Below the pieces are notes generated by a model. It worked only from the letters and a program-made list of their open reading frames with translations, did no database searches and was not told the DNA's origin. A stretch of DNA of 64,000 nt from Rapana venosa (Eukaryota; Mollusca; Gastropoda; Neogastropoda; Muricidae). The position numbers were made by a program, and so were the translations under genes. This document shows, piece after piece, positions 1-11,099 of the stretch (the stretch's first letter is position 1; every line of letters starts with the position of its first letter). The stretch lies in contig CM054135.1 of NCBI GenBank assembly GCA_028751875.1, positions 60,697,229-60,761,228 of the forward strand, written 5' to 3'.

Positions 1-100
1 AACGAGTTTTCTGGTTTTTTAAAGAAAATAACAATAGTTTTGTTTTAAGTTAAATAAGAAGCCTTTGCAGTCATAAAATTGTCAGAAATTATTCATACTG

Positions 101-207
101 TATCCCCAAAGTCACAATACAGCTACCGTAATGGTGGGCATAAACAGTCAGTCACATATGGAAAAATCTCACTATTAGTAAACCTTGGAGCTCTAGCTGA
201 GGAATGA
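101..207 (+). mobile_element. SINE-A copy 1 (family description)
   Basis: First of about 20 copies of a short repeat named SINE-A here. In sense orientation it begins near TCCCCAAAGTC, passes through a GGTGGGC-AAAA stretch, then a near-palindromic core (CTCACCATTGGTGAACCT in the best copies) and ends CTCTAGCTGAGGAA followed by an A-rich tail. Most copies start at the same internal point; longer copies at 11100 and 43506 extend upstream into a B-box-like GGTTCAATTCC, so the family is probably a tRNA-related retroposon with many 5'-shortened copies. This copy lies in the intron before the first visible neurabin exon. Name and class are my inference; the repetition is seen directly. Confidence 0.75.
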
Positions 208-520
208 AAAGAAAACACATTTCATACTGCAAACCAAGCATTCCAGTTTTCACCTTTTTTTGTTTGTTTTTGGGGGTGGGTTTTTTTGTTCTTTGTAATA
301 AAGTCATTCTCTGCCACATATGTTGAAAATTTCAACACCAAAGAAACAAGCAGAGTTTTTTTGTTTTGTTTTTAAAATGTTTGTATAGTGTCACCCACTT
401 TTCAAGCCAGCAAACTAAAAATTACTTGGGCCTGAGGGACTACTCTCCCCTTGATGTTTTTGTGTTTTTTGTAACTTGGTATGAATGGGAATCGTAGTCT
501 GTCTCACGCTGTCATTTCAG

Positions 521-703
521 GAGAACGTGTCTCCAAACAAGCGCAGTCAGAACCAGTACCAGTCGTGCGGCATTGCAGAATGGAGCACCGAGCACGTCTG
601 CCACTGGCTGATAGCTGTGGAGATGGAAAAGTACACTCCCCTGTTCACGGACAAGAACATCACAGGCACTCAGCTCCTGTTACTGGACAGCTCCAAACTG
701 AAG
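521..703 (+). CDS. PPP1R9A: Neurabin-like gene, penultimate coding exon (SAM domain, first part)
   Basis: This is a 61-codon exon in phase 0, bounded by acceptor TTTCAG (515-520) and donor GTGAGG (704). It encodes the first part of a SAM domain: WSTEHVCHWLIAVEMEKY, then NITGTQLLLLDSSKLK. This spacing and the NITG-QLL-LD-KLK string match the C-terminal SAM domain of neurabin-1, the actin- and PP1-binding scaffold of cell junctions and synapses, and the related SAMD14. The actin-binding, PP1-binding and PDZ parts would lie upstream, outside the window. Neurabin is preferred because invertebrate members of the PPP1R9 family carry this SAM domain; SAMD14-like is the alternative. Confidence 0.72.
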
Positions 704-794
704 GTGAGGAGGACCTGGGAGAGAGTTCGGAGTGGGGAGGATTTGCAGTGTGGCACATGCTGTGTTGTGTTGTGTGTTCTTGTGCTTTTATGTT

Positions 795-998
795 TTTGTG
801 ATATTATCATGCAAGCTGAAGTTGAGAACCTGGGAAAGATTTTGCATTAAGTGGAGTTCCATTGGGGCTTGGTGTAATATGTGTTTTTGTGCTTAAATTT
901 TGTGTGTGTGATATATCATACAAACTGAATTTGAGAACCTGGTAAAGATTCCACAATGAGAGGAGTTGCCTTGTGGTGTATTGTGTTTTCTTGTACTT
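795..998 (+). repeat. Diverged tandem duplication in neurabin intron
   Basis: Two adjacent diverged copies of about 100 bp: the string gatattatcatgcaagctg with following ttgagaacctgg recurs near 909-945 as gatatatcatacaaactg and ttgagaacctgg. No coding potential is seen. It fills most of the intron between the two visible neurabin exons. Confidence 0.6.
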
Positions 999-1173
999 CT
1001 TTGGATTTTTTAAAAGTCTCTTCACCCTACATGTTTAGAACATGAAATGTCTTTGCCAGATGATCAGTGAGTATCAAGGTTTTTGTTTTATCTCAACGTA
1101 GCTGTTTTGTAAAAGCATTTTGCTATTGTTTGAATTCATGATTATCCAAACATTTGTGTTTGCTTTCTGGCAG

Positions 1174-1380
1174 ATGCTTGGTGTTGTCAGCACAAAAGAT
1201 CGGGAAACATTTAAGAAGAAGATCAAGGAGCTGAAAGTGGCAGCAGAGAAGGAGAAGAAGGAGAAAGAGAAAGAGCAAAAGCTGCAGGAGAAGGAAGGAA
1301 AGCCCGCGAAAAAGAACAAAAGAAACAAATGCAGAAAAAGAAATGAACCCAGAGTGGCCAGAGGAGTTAGTGGTGGGTGA
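1174..1380 (+). CDS. PPP1R9A: Neurabin-like gene, last coding exon (SAM end and charged tail)
   Basis: The acceptor is TTCTGGCAG ending at 1173, in phase 0 with the preceding exon. It completes the SAM domain (MLGVVSTKDRETFKKKIKEL) and continues into a basic/acidic coiled-coil-like tail (KVAAEKEKKEKEKEQKLQEK) that resembles the neurabin C-terminus. In the uninterrupted frame translation stops at the TGA at 1378-1380, after a tail unlike the family. In the -1 frame (codons from 1263) the downstream part reads KAREKEQKKQMQKKK and stops at 1344-1346, which looks more like the family tail. A one-base indel around 1276-1296, real or from assembly, is therefore possible. Confidence 0.68.
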   Translation: MLGVVSTKDRETFKKKIKELKVAAEKEKKEKEKEQKLQEKEGKPAKKNKRNKCRKRNEPRVARGVSGG

Positions 1381-2576
1381 CATTGCTTCTGTACATGTGG
1401 ACAAAGTGGTAGATACAGGAGGCAGAGACCTGTGGAGTGTTAGGTACACGAGACAAGAGACCTGGTTATGGGGATACAGAGCGTATGCCTCTGGGCGTGT
1501 TTTGTGGCAGGTATGGACCGCAAGTTGAGATGGAACGTTTCCAGTGTGTCGGCAGCTGGGTCTATGCACAGAAGAATAGAAGCCATGGGACAGAGCACAA
1601 GTTACACAAATTATACTGCTGCTGCTTGCAGTTTTTCTTCCTCCTGCCAAAATAATCTTCTGCTGGGTTTATCATGTGTTCTGAAGACTGTTCATTGCTT
1701 CAGTCTTCATGTCGAAACTGGGTAATACAGAATGTATATGTGTGTGTGTGTATGCTAGGATGTGTCTGTATGTGTGTGAATGAGGATGCATGCATACATG
1801 CTGTGCGTGTACGCATGCATACCAATATTGTGTCATGGACAGATTCATATGTGTCATATGCACATATTTGCATATGTGTGCTTGTACGCAGGCATGTCTG
1901 TGTATTTGGCCACTGACTGTTACAGAAACTACGTGTATGAGTTTGTAGAAAACTGTTGTGTATTATGGTAACATGTTTTACTACCACGAAGACCTAGGTG
2001 TTTGAGAAAGAAAGAAGCGTTTGAAGGATGTGAAGTTTTTCCATGATGTACGAAACAGCTGACCATTGTGCATTTATGTCAACTTTTAAGATATTCATAC
2101 GTGTTAGTTTCCATCCATCTTTTGAGGGGAAAAAAATGACATCATGATGTACAGTTTGTATACTTTTATACAAGGATATGTATTCATGTACATACTGTAG
2201 CACACAAGCTCAATATGAGCTTGAAAGAAGGCAGAAAGTGTTGAAATCGTGTGTGCGTGTGGTTGGCGAATCATGGGGTTATGTTTATCATCAGTCAAAT
2301 TTATTCAATCAAACTATTCCCATGCCAGTAGAGTAAAAAAACAAAAACCTTTAGAGTGGGATAAGAAAACAAATATCGGTCACATATTTTCCCTTTCCCC
2401 TTATTTTCATGTTAGATAAAATTATCTTAACATCACATGCAATGGCAATACCTTTAATGTGTACCGTTGTCATTGTTTATATTGGTTTTGCCTGTTGTTT
2501 AGTTATACACTCAAAGCACATAGTGCGCTTATACCTTATCATGCAATATTATGAAGATGCTGATTATTTTTCTTTA

Positions 2577-2582
2577 AATAAA
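2577..2582 (+). promoter_or_regulatory. Candidate polyadenylation signal for the neurabin-like gene
   Basis: AATAAA about 1.2 kb after the stop codon, in an AU-rich context. Other AATAAA hexamers follow (3634 and near 6670), so which one is used cannot be told from sequence alone. Confidence 0.25.
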
Positions 2583-3044
2583 TCATATCATTTGCGGTAA
2601 TGATTAGGTCTCCCATAAAAAAATCAAACCAATCTTTTTACATAGCCAAAATTTACACAAAAACCCAACAAAAAACATATCGTATCATGTCTTTGTAAAA
2701 GTGATTGTTATTACACCAGAAGTATATGTAGTATATATGATTTTTAAAGCTTTCAATTTTTTTCTCTTGTGTCACATAATGTTTATATTTTGTGTAATTT
2801 TTTGGTAAAAATAATATCTAATCGGTAAATTTTGAGGGATGATTTCAATTTTTTTGGTCAGAGTATGTATACAAAGCCATTAAATATATTTAGTCCAGTG
2901 AATTTTTATTTATTTCTTTATTTGTTTATTTATATATGCCGCTGTTTCACCAATTTATTCTTTAAAAACAACAGCAGCTATAGTTCACTCGTAGTCCTGT
3001 GAATATTGCCAGGCTTCAAAACATTGTCTGTTCCTCTATCTCTA

Positions 3045-3118
3045 CCTATCTGTCTGTCTGTCTCTGTCTGTCTGTCTCTGTCTGTCTGTCTGTCTGTCTG
3101 TCTTTCTTTCTTTCTTTC
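3045..3118. repeat. CTGT/CTTT microsatellite
   Basis: Tandem tetranucleotides, CTGT changing to CTTT, in the neurabin 3' flank. Confidence 0.9.
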
Positions 3119-4150
3119 TTTCTATCTTTCTATCCATTTGTCTGCCTGTCTGTGTATTGATCTATCTATATTTTCCCCTGACAATTAATTGGGTTCAATA
3201 TTAAGACATAGCACAACATCAAAATCGTGGGGATTTCACTGGATGATGAGCAAAGGGAGACAAGAAAGGCATGGCATGGTTCGTCAGAGGTATTTGCTAA
3301 TCCTATAGGTTTTCACAACACAACGGGCAGCTTTTGAATTGTTGAATTTACTTTCAATTATTTTGTGTTATGAATGATGTGCAATTTACTTGTTGATATG
3401 CATATTGAAGCTGTCCTTTTAAAAAACAAACGTCCTGTGTTTTTATCATGCATTTTTAACGTGCTTTTTTCTTTGGTTTAACATGCAAAAGTGTTTTGTT
3501 ATTGTTGTTGTTTTTAAAGAAAACACAAATATAACCCAAACCCTAGGATATTAAAATGATCTTTATCAACAAAAACTTGGTGTAGTTTATTAATAGCGAC
3601 ACAAGAAGAAAACTGTAACAATGATTTGTATGTAATAAAGTAATGCGAAAACAAAATGTAGTAAAGACGTGTTATTACTTCTTTTACAAAATATATTCTA
3701 GTTACTTGTCAAGGATGATAGCAACAACCATATGCATTAGTTATCACTAAAAGAAAACGTAAACCAGGTAATTTGTCAGGAAAAAAAAAAGATACTTTGT
3801 CAGGAATTAAAGAAGATAATTTCTGTAAACACGTGGTGTTCATGATTGTTAGCTTAACCAGTTTTATTGTTTTTTTCATTGTTGACAGTGTAGAGAACAT
3901 GACATGAAAGCTTGTTAATTGTGTGAATGGATAGATTGTTAGACTTCTTACATGACAAGCAGAAATTGCCTTTTTCCCACGTGTGGTGAATCCTAGAATA
4001 TTTTCATACAGATCTGGTCTGAGCTGGATTGTTTAACTTCATGTTTGTGTGGTGGTGTAAAATCATCTTGGGGGATATTGCGCTGAAAATATTTACGCAG
4101 AAAATATTATACTTCATGTGCCTAGCTGACAAATACTTTCAGTGTTTGAT

Positions 4151-4154
<4 letters not shown>

Positions 4155-4247
<93 letters not shown>
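4155..4247. repeat. Compound (GT)n-(GA)n microsatellite
   Basis: About 46 bp of GT dinucleotides pass directly into about 45 bp of GA dinucleotides. A similar GT-to-GA compound occurs at 13346-13416. Confidence 0.95.
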
Positions 4248-4248
<1 letters not shown>

Positions 4249-6903
4249 CAAAAGTCCTCACTTGCATAGTTGTTCACATATACACAAGTTAATACACTTA
4301 TTTTGTGGTTGGTGCACATGAGCACACATACACATGCACTTAATTCAGTGTTTGACTTGACCTTCTTATCCTTGTTCATGTGTTCAAGATTATTGTAGCA
4401 TGTTTGCAATCCTGTTCTAGGTTAGATGGGAATGTTTGGGAATCTGTGCATGTACCTATGTATACATACTTCCTTGTAGGTTCATCTGTACGTGTATTGA
4501 TTAGTATGAATATGCAGAGATTCAGTGTACGTGTGTACATGCATGCGTGTGTGTGCGCGCGCAAGCATCCAGTTTGCACATATCCTTGTTTAGTTTTGGT
4601 TTTCAGGTTTTAAAAAAAAATTTGTGTTTAAGAAGAATCGGGAATGGTGTAGGTAACCCAGAGAATGTGTCTGGCTCTCTTTTCCTTTCTCACATAATTT
4701 CTCTGAATCTTCATCAGTTCTTCAGTGGTTGCATCATTACGAAATAGTGTGACAAAACTCAGAAATCTACGAGCGTCAGATGAGTAATTGTTTGCTCACT
4801 TGGTCAGTTTCCTCTCTCCATCACTCCCCCCCTCCCCCCGAACTACACTTTTATGTTGCTATTTTGATGTTGTACGGGGTTGTTGTTTTTTTAAAGGTCA
4901 TATCACTTTGTGGTGTCTTCTCTTCATCCTCTCCCTTCCTCCCTCCTTTTCACAAATTTTTGTCTTCTGTTTATTCCTTTAAAAAAAGAAAGTATATGTG
5001 GTTTGGTTTTTATATATGTATTTTTTTAGGTTTTCAGGGGTCTTTAATCTTTTGTGTTGTTTATATGATGGGCCGGGTTGTGTAGAGAAAACTGTAACTA
5101 CTGTATTCAGTGCTGCAAAGTTCTGTGGAGGCAAATGTGTGGTAGTAAGGAACGGAGGTACTATACTTACCAGGTTCCTCACAACATTAGTACAGGGGCA
5201 GATAAAATGAGGAGCACAATCACATCAACGTCAAACAGTATTATCTGCATTCAGATTCGTCTCCTCAGTTGTGTCAATTCAGGGACAGAGTATAGAAGGC
5301 AATTTTCTTTTTTTTTTTATGCAGTAAAGATAGTTGAGATATAAGCCATATTTAACATTATTTGATCATTTAATGAGCTTATTGTTTTGAAGGTGGAATA
5401 TATACTGTGTGCGATTTGTTTGAGGAGCAATCTTTTTTTTCTTTAATTTTTTTTTTGGTACTGTTGAATTTAAATTGAGAAACAGTCTTGTCATTATCTA
5501 TGCATTACATATCAGTAGCATGAAATCTAGGCTTGTTCAAAGGGCTTGTTGTTATGGCTTCCTATGAATTTTTTTTTTAATCAAGTGTGTTGGTATATTG
5601 TACTGATGATATCATCCATACTTTAGAATTTATTAGTGGAACAGCCACTGAATCATTTCAGATATTTGGAAAAGACTGCATCAGGGTTGTTGTACTTGTG
5701 TAGGATTGCCAGAAATGTGGGGTGGGGAAGGGTCAGGTGAGGTAGGGTGGGGTGGAAGTTTTGTTTACTTGTATTGTTGGTTATAGATTTACCAATATGA
5801 TCAAAATGTGTTCAGGTCATTGGTATTGTATGTGGTTACAATATTGATTGTGTAAACAAATCACCTCCCCCATCTTCCTGTCTCCCTTTTCCCCATACAT
5901 CAACGTTGGACCAATGATGGATTAAGTGGAAAGCAAGTGGTGTGTGTGGTGTGTGTGTGTGTGTGTGTGTGTGTGTGGAGAGAGACAAATGTAGAATTGC
6001 ACAATTAACAAAGAAGAAGAATATGTATGATAAATTTAACCCGTGGTAACTATAGTGAATTTTTTCCCTTACTTCACAGTTTTCATGTTTCAGGACAGGA
6101 TTGCGTTCGTTTAGCTAACTTTTGTTGTATGGTGCTGTTTGGTAGATAAGAAATAATTCCATGTCCCCCTTTGAAAATGCTTTCAGTGGTAAAGCCAAGG
6201 TATCTTTGGGATAGGATTTATTTGAAAAGTAAATGACTGAATCATTAAAAGGAAGAAACAATGATGACTGCCATTACACCATGAAAATAAGACTAAAGCT
6301 CAATTTTTATTTGACATTTGGGGTGTGGATTTTAACATTGAAAAAATCTATATGCTGTCATGTTAAATCATTTCTTTTATTATTATTATTATTATTTTCT
6401 TTAACCATAACAGCTCAAACTGCTATTTCCCCCCCCCTAAAATATGCAAAACCGTTTTCACTTAGGAAAATTAGAAACAGTGCTCATATCCCTTTTTCAG
6501 TGACATGACACAAATACAATGTGTTGTAATTTTTCTACATACTTGCTGGTGGACTTTATTGGCATCGTGCTCATTATGGTACAAAGATATTTTGATAGAA
6601 TATTTTTTAGTGTGTATGAATAAGAATAGTCATGTTTGAAATGAAAATGACAAAACTGTTACTCATCTTGTAATAAAGTATAAACGTACATGTTCAATAC
6701 TGGTGTGGCATATGTAATCTGAATGGAAGAGAGAGTGAAGTGAAAGAAAGGATGGTAAGTGTCATGATTGAAGAAAAGTGCATGTTTAACAATTCACAAT
6801 ACTTGTCTTAACTTGACTTGAACACAATCATGTGTTGAGCAAATTCTGCAGAAAAAGCCATTTATGTAGGTAATTCAAATAAACATGTATTATTTTCTCT
6901 CCA

Positions 6904-7003
6904 TTCCTTTGCTAGAGCTCCAAGGTTCACCAGTGGTGAGATTTTGTGTATGCAACCATTTTTTCCTCCGCCATTTAGGTAACTGCATTCTGACTTTGGG
7001 GAT
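6904..7003 (-). mobile_element. SINE-A copy
   Basis: Antisense copy running from gctagagctccaaggttcac to ctgactttggggat. It is preceded on the plus strand by a T-rich stretch, that is, an A-rich tail in sense. Confidence 0.75.
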
Positions 7004-7545
7004 AAACATACAAAAACTCAACAGCAACAACAAACATTTGGCATATGTAACATGCTCTTCCTGAAAAGAGATTCCAAAGACAGTATCATATCATTGGAGT
7101 GTTATGAAGACCACCAAATAAAGAGGACTATGCATGCATTTCTGTAATCATACCGTTTAAGGATTCTGACATCAACCATTTTAAACAGCTGAGCATGAGA
7201 AACTGACAGCTCATGAAAAGGCTCTTGTAGGCAATATCATTTCAAAATTTAATTGAAGTAGTGCTGTTAGCAGTTTGATCAAAGGACAATGCACTAATGT
7301 ATCAACTAAATACAGGCAGGTCGGAATAGTTTGTAGGAATCATCAAACAGGTATGAGTGATTTTCAGCAAACCATAAGTTGGCTTACTGGTCAGACTATC
7401 TGCTGAGATTTACTCTTTCACATTGACATCACACATGGCAGTATGTGCTCATGGCAGTGCATGGGCACTAACTTCCATAACACTATCATCATCACCTGAA
7501 ACATGCGCATGTGTGCACACATGCATGTATACACAAACACACACA

Positions 7546-7612
7546 CTCTCTCTCTGTCTCTGTTTCTATCTCTGTCTGTCTCTGTCTCTATCTGTCTCTC
7601 TCTCTTTCTTCC
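7546..7612. repeat. CT/CTGT-rich microsatellite
   Basis: Imperfect (CT)n and CTGT units following CA-rich sequence. Confidence 0.85.
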
Positions 7613-7687
7613 AGGTCCAATCTGATTAATTTTGTGGTGGAGGTTCACATAATATATGCTGGTGAATATAGCAATGTGCTCACAATC

Positions 7688-7912
7688 TGATGACCAGGGG
7701 TCAAGCCCAGGTTCCAGCCACCACCAAGATATTCATTCAAGGGTTTGGTTTTTTCCCCCCTGGAGAATCAGTGCCAGCTCCCTTGCCCTGCCCTGAAAGT
7801 CCTTCTGATGAGGCTATAAACAGAGGCCCTGTGTGTGAATGCAGAGCTTCTTGCGCACACATTAAAGCCTTTAAATTAAATAAAAGAATACATACAGAAA
7901 AAATGAATAAAT
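7688..7912 (+). mobile_element. SINE-B copy
   Basis: Matches the family at 17998, 30562, 36480 and 52690. It has a diverged tRNA-like head (gaccaggggtcaagcccagg), then the ccccctggag module, then aggctataaacagaggccct and a terminal AAATAAA-rich tail. Family description is under the copy at 36480. Confidence 0.6.
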
Positions 7913-7962
7913 AAAGATAAAATCCTAAGTAAATTTTTTTCTGTCTTTTTTTTCCTCTTTAG

Positions 7963-7970
7963 GATTAAAT
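7963..7970. repeat. Candidate LINE target-site duplication, left copy
   Basis: GATTAAAT, identical to 9647-9654 at the other end of the LINE. Confidence 0.5.
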
Positions 7971-9646
7971 TTTTATTTATTTATTTATTTTATTTTATTT
8001 TTTTGGGGGGGGGTGTTCGTTTTGTTGTTCACTCACTGTTCACTGGTCCCGTAACCGCCAGGGTTGTGGGGGCGCTGCATGGTGGACGAACGGTGGACCA
8101 GCTGGCTCCACTTAGCGCGGTCGTGGGCAAGTGCCTGGGTGACACTGAAGTCCTCCCCTGTCCAATCACGGATGTCGTCGGCCCACTTTCTCCTCTGTCT
8201 GCCCCGTCTTCTCTTCCCCTGGACTGTTCCTTGCAGGATGGTCTTTGCAAGTCCTTCTGAGCGTGTTACGTGCCCATACCATCTGAGTTTCCTCTTTTTC
8301 GCCGTGGTCAGTAGGTCTTCATAACCCCGCACCTGTTGAGTGATCATTCTGCGGACTTCATTGTTGGTGACATGGTCCTTGTATGAGATGCCAAGGAGCC
8401 TTCTGAGGCATCTCATTTCTACTGCTTGGATCCTCCATTGTAGATCTGCGTTTAGTGTCCATGCCTCACATGCGTAAAGCATGATTGAGGTGACTAGCGC
8501 GTTTAGTAACTTTACCTTGGTTCCGAGAGGGATGTTTCTGTCTCTCCATATGGTCTTCAGTCTTGCCATTGCTGCTGCTGTTTGTGCCGCTCTTGCTAGG
8601 ATTTCGGTCTTCGATCCCTCCTCACTTATGATGGCTCCAAGGTACTTGAAATGGTCAACTGTCTCCAGTTCTTTTCCGCTGAGAGTGATCTTGGTGGTGA
8701 TTGGCTGGGCACTGTTTGTCATGAGCTTGGTTTTCTCGGCACTGATTTCCATGCCGTATCGTGAGGATATTTCGTCCAGTTTCTTCACTAGGTTGGCCAG
8801 TTCCTCTTCATTTCCTGCCAGACCGTCAATGTCATCGGCAAACCTGAGGTTGGTGATTGTTCGCCCTCCAATGCTGACTGTGCCTGTGTGGTCTTCCAAG
8901 GCGTCAGTCATGATGCGTTCGAGGAAAATGTTAAATAGTGTAAGCGACAGCAGACATCCCTGTCGGACCCCAACTGAGGTACGGAACCATTCCCCTACCG
9001 TGCCCTGTACTAGTACTGCACTGGTGGCCTTTGAGTAGAGTTCCTTGATGGTGTGGATCAGCTTCTGGCCCATGTTGAATTTGTTCATGGTGGCCCACAG
9101 AGCGTCATGCCATACTCTATCGAAGGCCTTCTTAAAATCAATGAAGACGTGGAAGATGTCTTGTTGATGCTGGCTGTATTTCTCACACAGAACCCTCAGG
9201 TTGAATATCTGTTCTGTGGTGCTTCTATTTGGGCGGAAACCGGCCTGCTCTTCGGTGATGATCTCTTCTGCCTGTGGTTTCAGCCTGTTCAGGATCACTT
9301 TCAGCATGACTTTACTGGCATGACTTATGAGGCTGATTGTCCTGTAGTTTTGGCACTGCTGGAGATTTCCTTTCTTGGGGAGAGTTATGATGAGTGATTG
9401 GGTCCATGGTGTAGGCCACTCTCCCGTCTGCCAGATCTTGTTGCAGATACTTGTAAGGATGTCTGTCACTGCTTCTCCCCCGTGTTGGATCAGCTCTGCT
9501 GGGATGTTGTCGATTCCTGCTGATTTTCCTTTCTTCAGCGATCTAATTGCTACTTCTACTTCCTCCCGTAGAATTGGGAAGTTGTCTTTATTCGATGAGG
9601 CTTGGCTTGCAAGAACGCTGGGGTCGCCTAGCGTCTGATGATTGTA
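7971..9646 (-). mobile_element. 5'-truncated non-LTR retrotransposon (LINE)
   Basis: The minus-strand element ends in an A-rich AAATA/AAAATA tail (plus 7971-7998). Its open frame is continuous upstream of the first Met into LKKGKSAGIDNIPAELIQHG and further to YNHQTLGDP near 9640, where it stops at the 5' truncation next to the second GATTAAAT. No endonuclease domain is present. A single 5'-truncated insertion by target-primed reverse transcription explains tail, truncation and flanking repeat. Confidence 0.85.
8033..9469 (-). CDS. LINE reverse transcriptase ORF, 478 aa from first Met
   Basis: This is the polymerase part of a non-LTR retrotransposon. Motifs are in order: LPKKGNLQQCQNYRTISL, GFRPNRSTTEQIFNLR, the motif A Asp in VFIDFKKAFDRV, motif B GVRQGCLLSLTLFN (Leu where Pro is usual), and catalytic FADD in LRFADDIDGLAG. 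The C-terminal LRWYGHVTRSEGLAKTI and RRRGRQRRKWADDIRDWTG strings are typical of the LINE class whose RT ends in a GHVxR/GRQR region. The frame is open to the stop at 8033-8035. It continues upstream of this Met, so 9469 is not a true start. Lacking a 5' end and endonuclease it is unlikely to be autonomous. I do not assign a clade firmly. Confidence 0.9.
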   Translation of the reverse strand: MTDILTSICNKIWQTGEWPTPWTQSLIITLPKKGNLQQCQNYRTISLISHASKVMLKVILNRLKPQAEEIITEEQAGFRPNRSTTEQIFNLRVLCEKYSQHQQDIFHVFIDFKKAFDRVWHDALWATMNKFNMGQKLIHTIKELYSKATSAVLVQGTVGEWFRTSVGVRQGCLLSLTLFNIFLERIMTDALEDHTGTVSIGGRTITNLRFADDIDGLAGNEEELANLVKKLDEISSRYGMEISAEKTKLMTNSAQPITTKITLSGKELETVDHFKYLGAIISEEGSKTEILARAAQTAAAMARLKTIWRDRNIPLGTKVKLLNALVTSIMLYACEAWTLNADLQWRIQAVEMRCLRRLLGISYKDHVTNNEVRRMITQQVRGYEDLLTTAKKRKLRWYGHVTRSEGLAKTILQGTVQGKRRRGRQRRKWADDIRDWTGEDFSVTQALAHDRAKWSQLVHRSSTMQRPHNPGGYGTSEQ

Positions 9647-9654
9647 GATTAAAT
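9647..9654. repeat. Candidate LINE target-site duplication, right copy
   Basis: GATTAAAT at the 5'-truncated end of the LINE, matching 7963-7970. Confidence 0.5.
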
Positions 9655-9802
9655 AGAATAAAAAAGTATTTTCTTTGTCTTGAAAATGATTAGTTTTTTG
9701 TTTGGTTTTTAAAAAAATATTATTTGTGTTCTACAAAAACACAAATACATAAAACACAAAAGTATTTTTCTTAGGTTTTGAATACGAGAGTATAAAAACA
9801 GC

Positions 9803-9810
9803 AAAAAAAA
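9803..9810 (-). terminator. Pol III terminator of tRNA-Gly
   Basis: A run of eight T on the minus strand begins 5 nt after the tRNA 3' end. Confidence 0.8.
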
Positions 9811-9814
9811 CTTG

Positions 9815-9885
9815 TGCATCGACCGGGAATCGAACCCGGGTCACCCGCGTGGCAGGCGAGTATTCTACCACTAGACCACCGATGC
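9815..9885 (-). tRNA. tRNA-Gly (anticodon GCC)
   Basis: The minus-strand 71-nt cloverleaf includes the discriminator A. The acceptor stem GCATCGG pairs with TCGATGC (one G-T). The D-arm starts TGGTCTAGTGGTAGAAT (A box). The anticodon stem CTCGC/GCGGG encloses loop CTGCCAC with anticodon GCC. The T-arm is CCGGG-TTCGATT-CCCGG (B box). All stems pair, there is no intron, and a T-run follows. It looks intact and independent of the SINEs, whose tRNA-like heads do not fold this well. Confidence 0.96.
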
Positions 9886-10322
9886 TTCTGTCCGTTGCGT
9901 TAAACTTTATATTGATAACCATTACAAATGTACTTCGGCTTCACTTTCCATGTGGAGACTGCAACCTGGGAGTGATATGGGTGTCACCAAGTGTGATTCC
10001 CCCTGACACGGCATATACTGTCCCAATCAATTTCCGTGAAATTGGGGGGTGGGGGGCGGGTTGGGGTTTGTTAACTGATCACAAGATTGAATATAGTTTC
10101 AAAACGAGCCAAATACCCACCCCCAACCCCCAAAAGATGTTCCCCTGATGGAGAGCTATGATAAAGGAACCCCCTCCCCCTCCTTTACCCCTCCCCCTCC
10201 CTTTTGCTTTGTTTGTTTATGGCAGCACAATAGACCCTAAGTTGTGTCTGGTTTTGAAGAGGGTTGTATATCAGGCGTTCTGCTGCATTATTTCATGATT
10301 AATTGTACGCTAAAATTAATTT

Positions 10323-10345
10323 GGGGGGGGGGGGGGGGGGGGGGG
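10323..10345. repeat. Poly-G tract
   Basis: 23 consecutive G. Such a tract can form quadruplex structure and is error-prone in assembly. Confidence 0.9.
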
Positions 10346-10606
10346 ATGATGATGGTGTGGAACAGTGTGATGGTGTTCGACAGTTGTTTTGGTATACATG
10401 TGTCTCTTTTTGTTGTTGTGCATGAGTGTTGTGTGATGGGGGTTGCATTGCAAGACAATGAATATGAAGGCAACTTTTAGAGGTGTAGTCATACCTGTGT
10501 TGCCCTTTTGAGAGTTTGTGATTTTAATGAAAGGCATAAAACAACACAAATGTTATTATCATTATTAATAACAACAACAGATTTGCAGGTACTTAAATGG
10601 TGTGTG

Positions 10607-10669
10607 AAAACAGTCCCATATGCAAAATCTCACCATTGGTAAACCACAGAGTTCCAGTCGAGGAATGAA
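10607..10669 (+). mobile_element. SINE-A copy, 5'-truncated
   Basis: Contains aaaatctcaccattggtaaa and ends agtcgaggaatg. The first part of the element is missing. Confidence 0.65.
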
Positions 10670-10919
10670 TGTATATATATCTTGATTTAGTATGTTGAAG
10701 TGGTAGAAAGACAACAGGTTGGACTGGTTGGGACCTGCCTAACATGAAGTATGGCCACCTGCAGCAGCCCTTCAGTAGTAATAAATTGAGTTGGGTTTTT
10801 TAGCATCATGATGATGATACAGTCTGGATCTTTGAGATAGTGGGTTATTGGAGATGCAGTGAGTTGCTGGTTGTTAGAGTAAACCCAGATTTAAGAAAGA
10901 AGATAGTTGAACAGTTGAG

Positions 10920-11090
10920 ACATTCACCTGCTTAACAAATAATTTGAAATAAACCATGAGGTTCTTGGTTCAATTCCCATCCTTGCTCTTTCTTCCCTAT
11001 TTGACGGAAAATCAAACTGAATGTCAAGTCTTTTGGAGGAGACCAGGTGTACCTTTGTGCTTACAGACATGTGCACATCAAATGAACCAG
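10920..11090 (+). mobile_element. tRNA-related SINE (pair with 41555-41740)
   Basis: It starts at gacattcacctgcttaac and carries a B-box-like ggttcaattccc and the string aaatcaaactgaatgtc. The same order of blocks is found at 41566-41735 (gacattcacctgccttac, aatcaaactgaatgtcg). It sits directly before a long SINE-A copy. Confidence 0.55.
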
Positions 11091-11099
11091 CAACAGCTG

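Larger units (their letters stand above)
1381..6903. other. Neurabin 3' flank, no further gene seen
   Basis: The stretch presumably starts with the neurabin 3' UTR. It holds AT-rich sequence, CA/TG-rich runs near 1735-1900, a CTGT array (3045-3118), a GT-then-GA compound microsatellite (4155-4247) and short homopolymers. The small open frames here are AT-rich or repeat-driven and show no family I recognise. Confidence 0.6.

Noticed and set aside
8481..9638. Plus-strand open frames of 87-185 codons
   Set aside because: Antisense shadows of the LINE reverse transcriptase.
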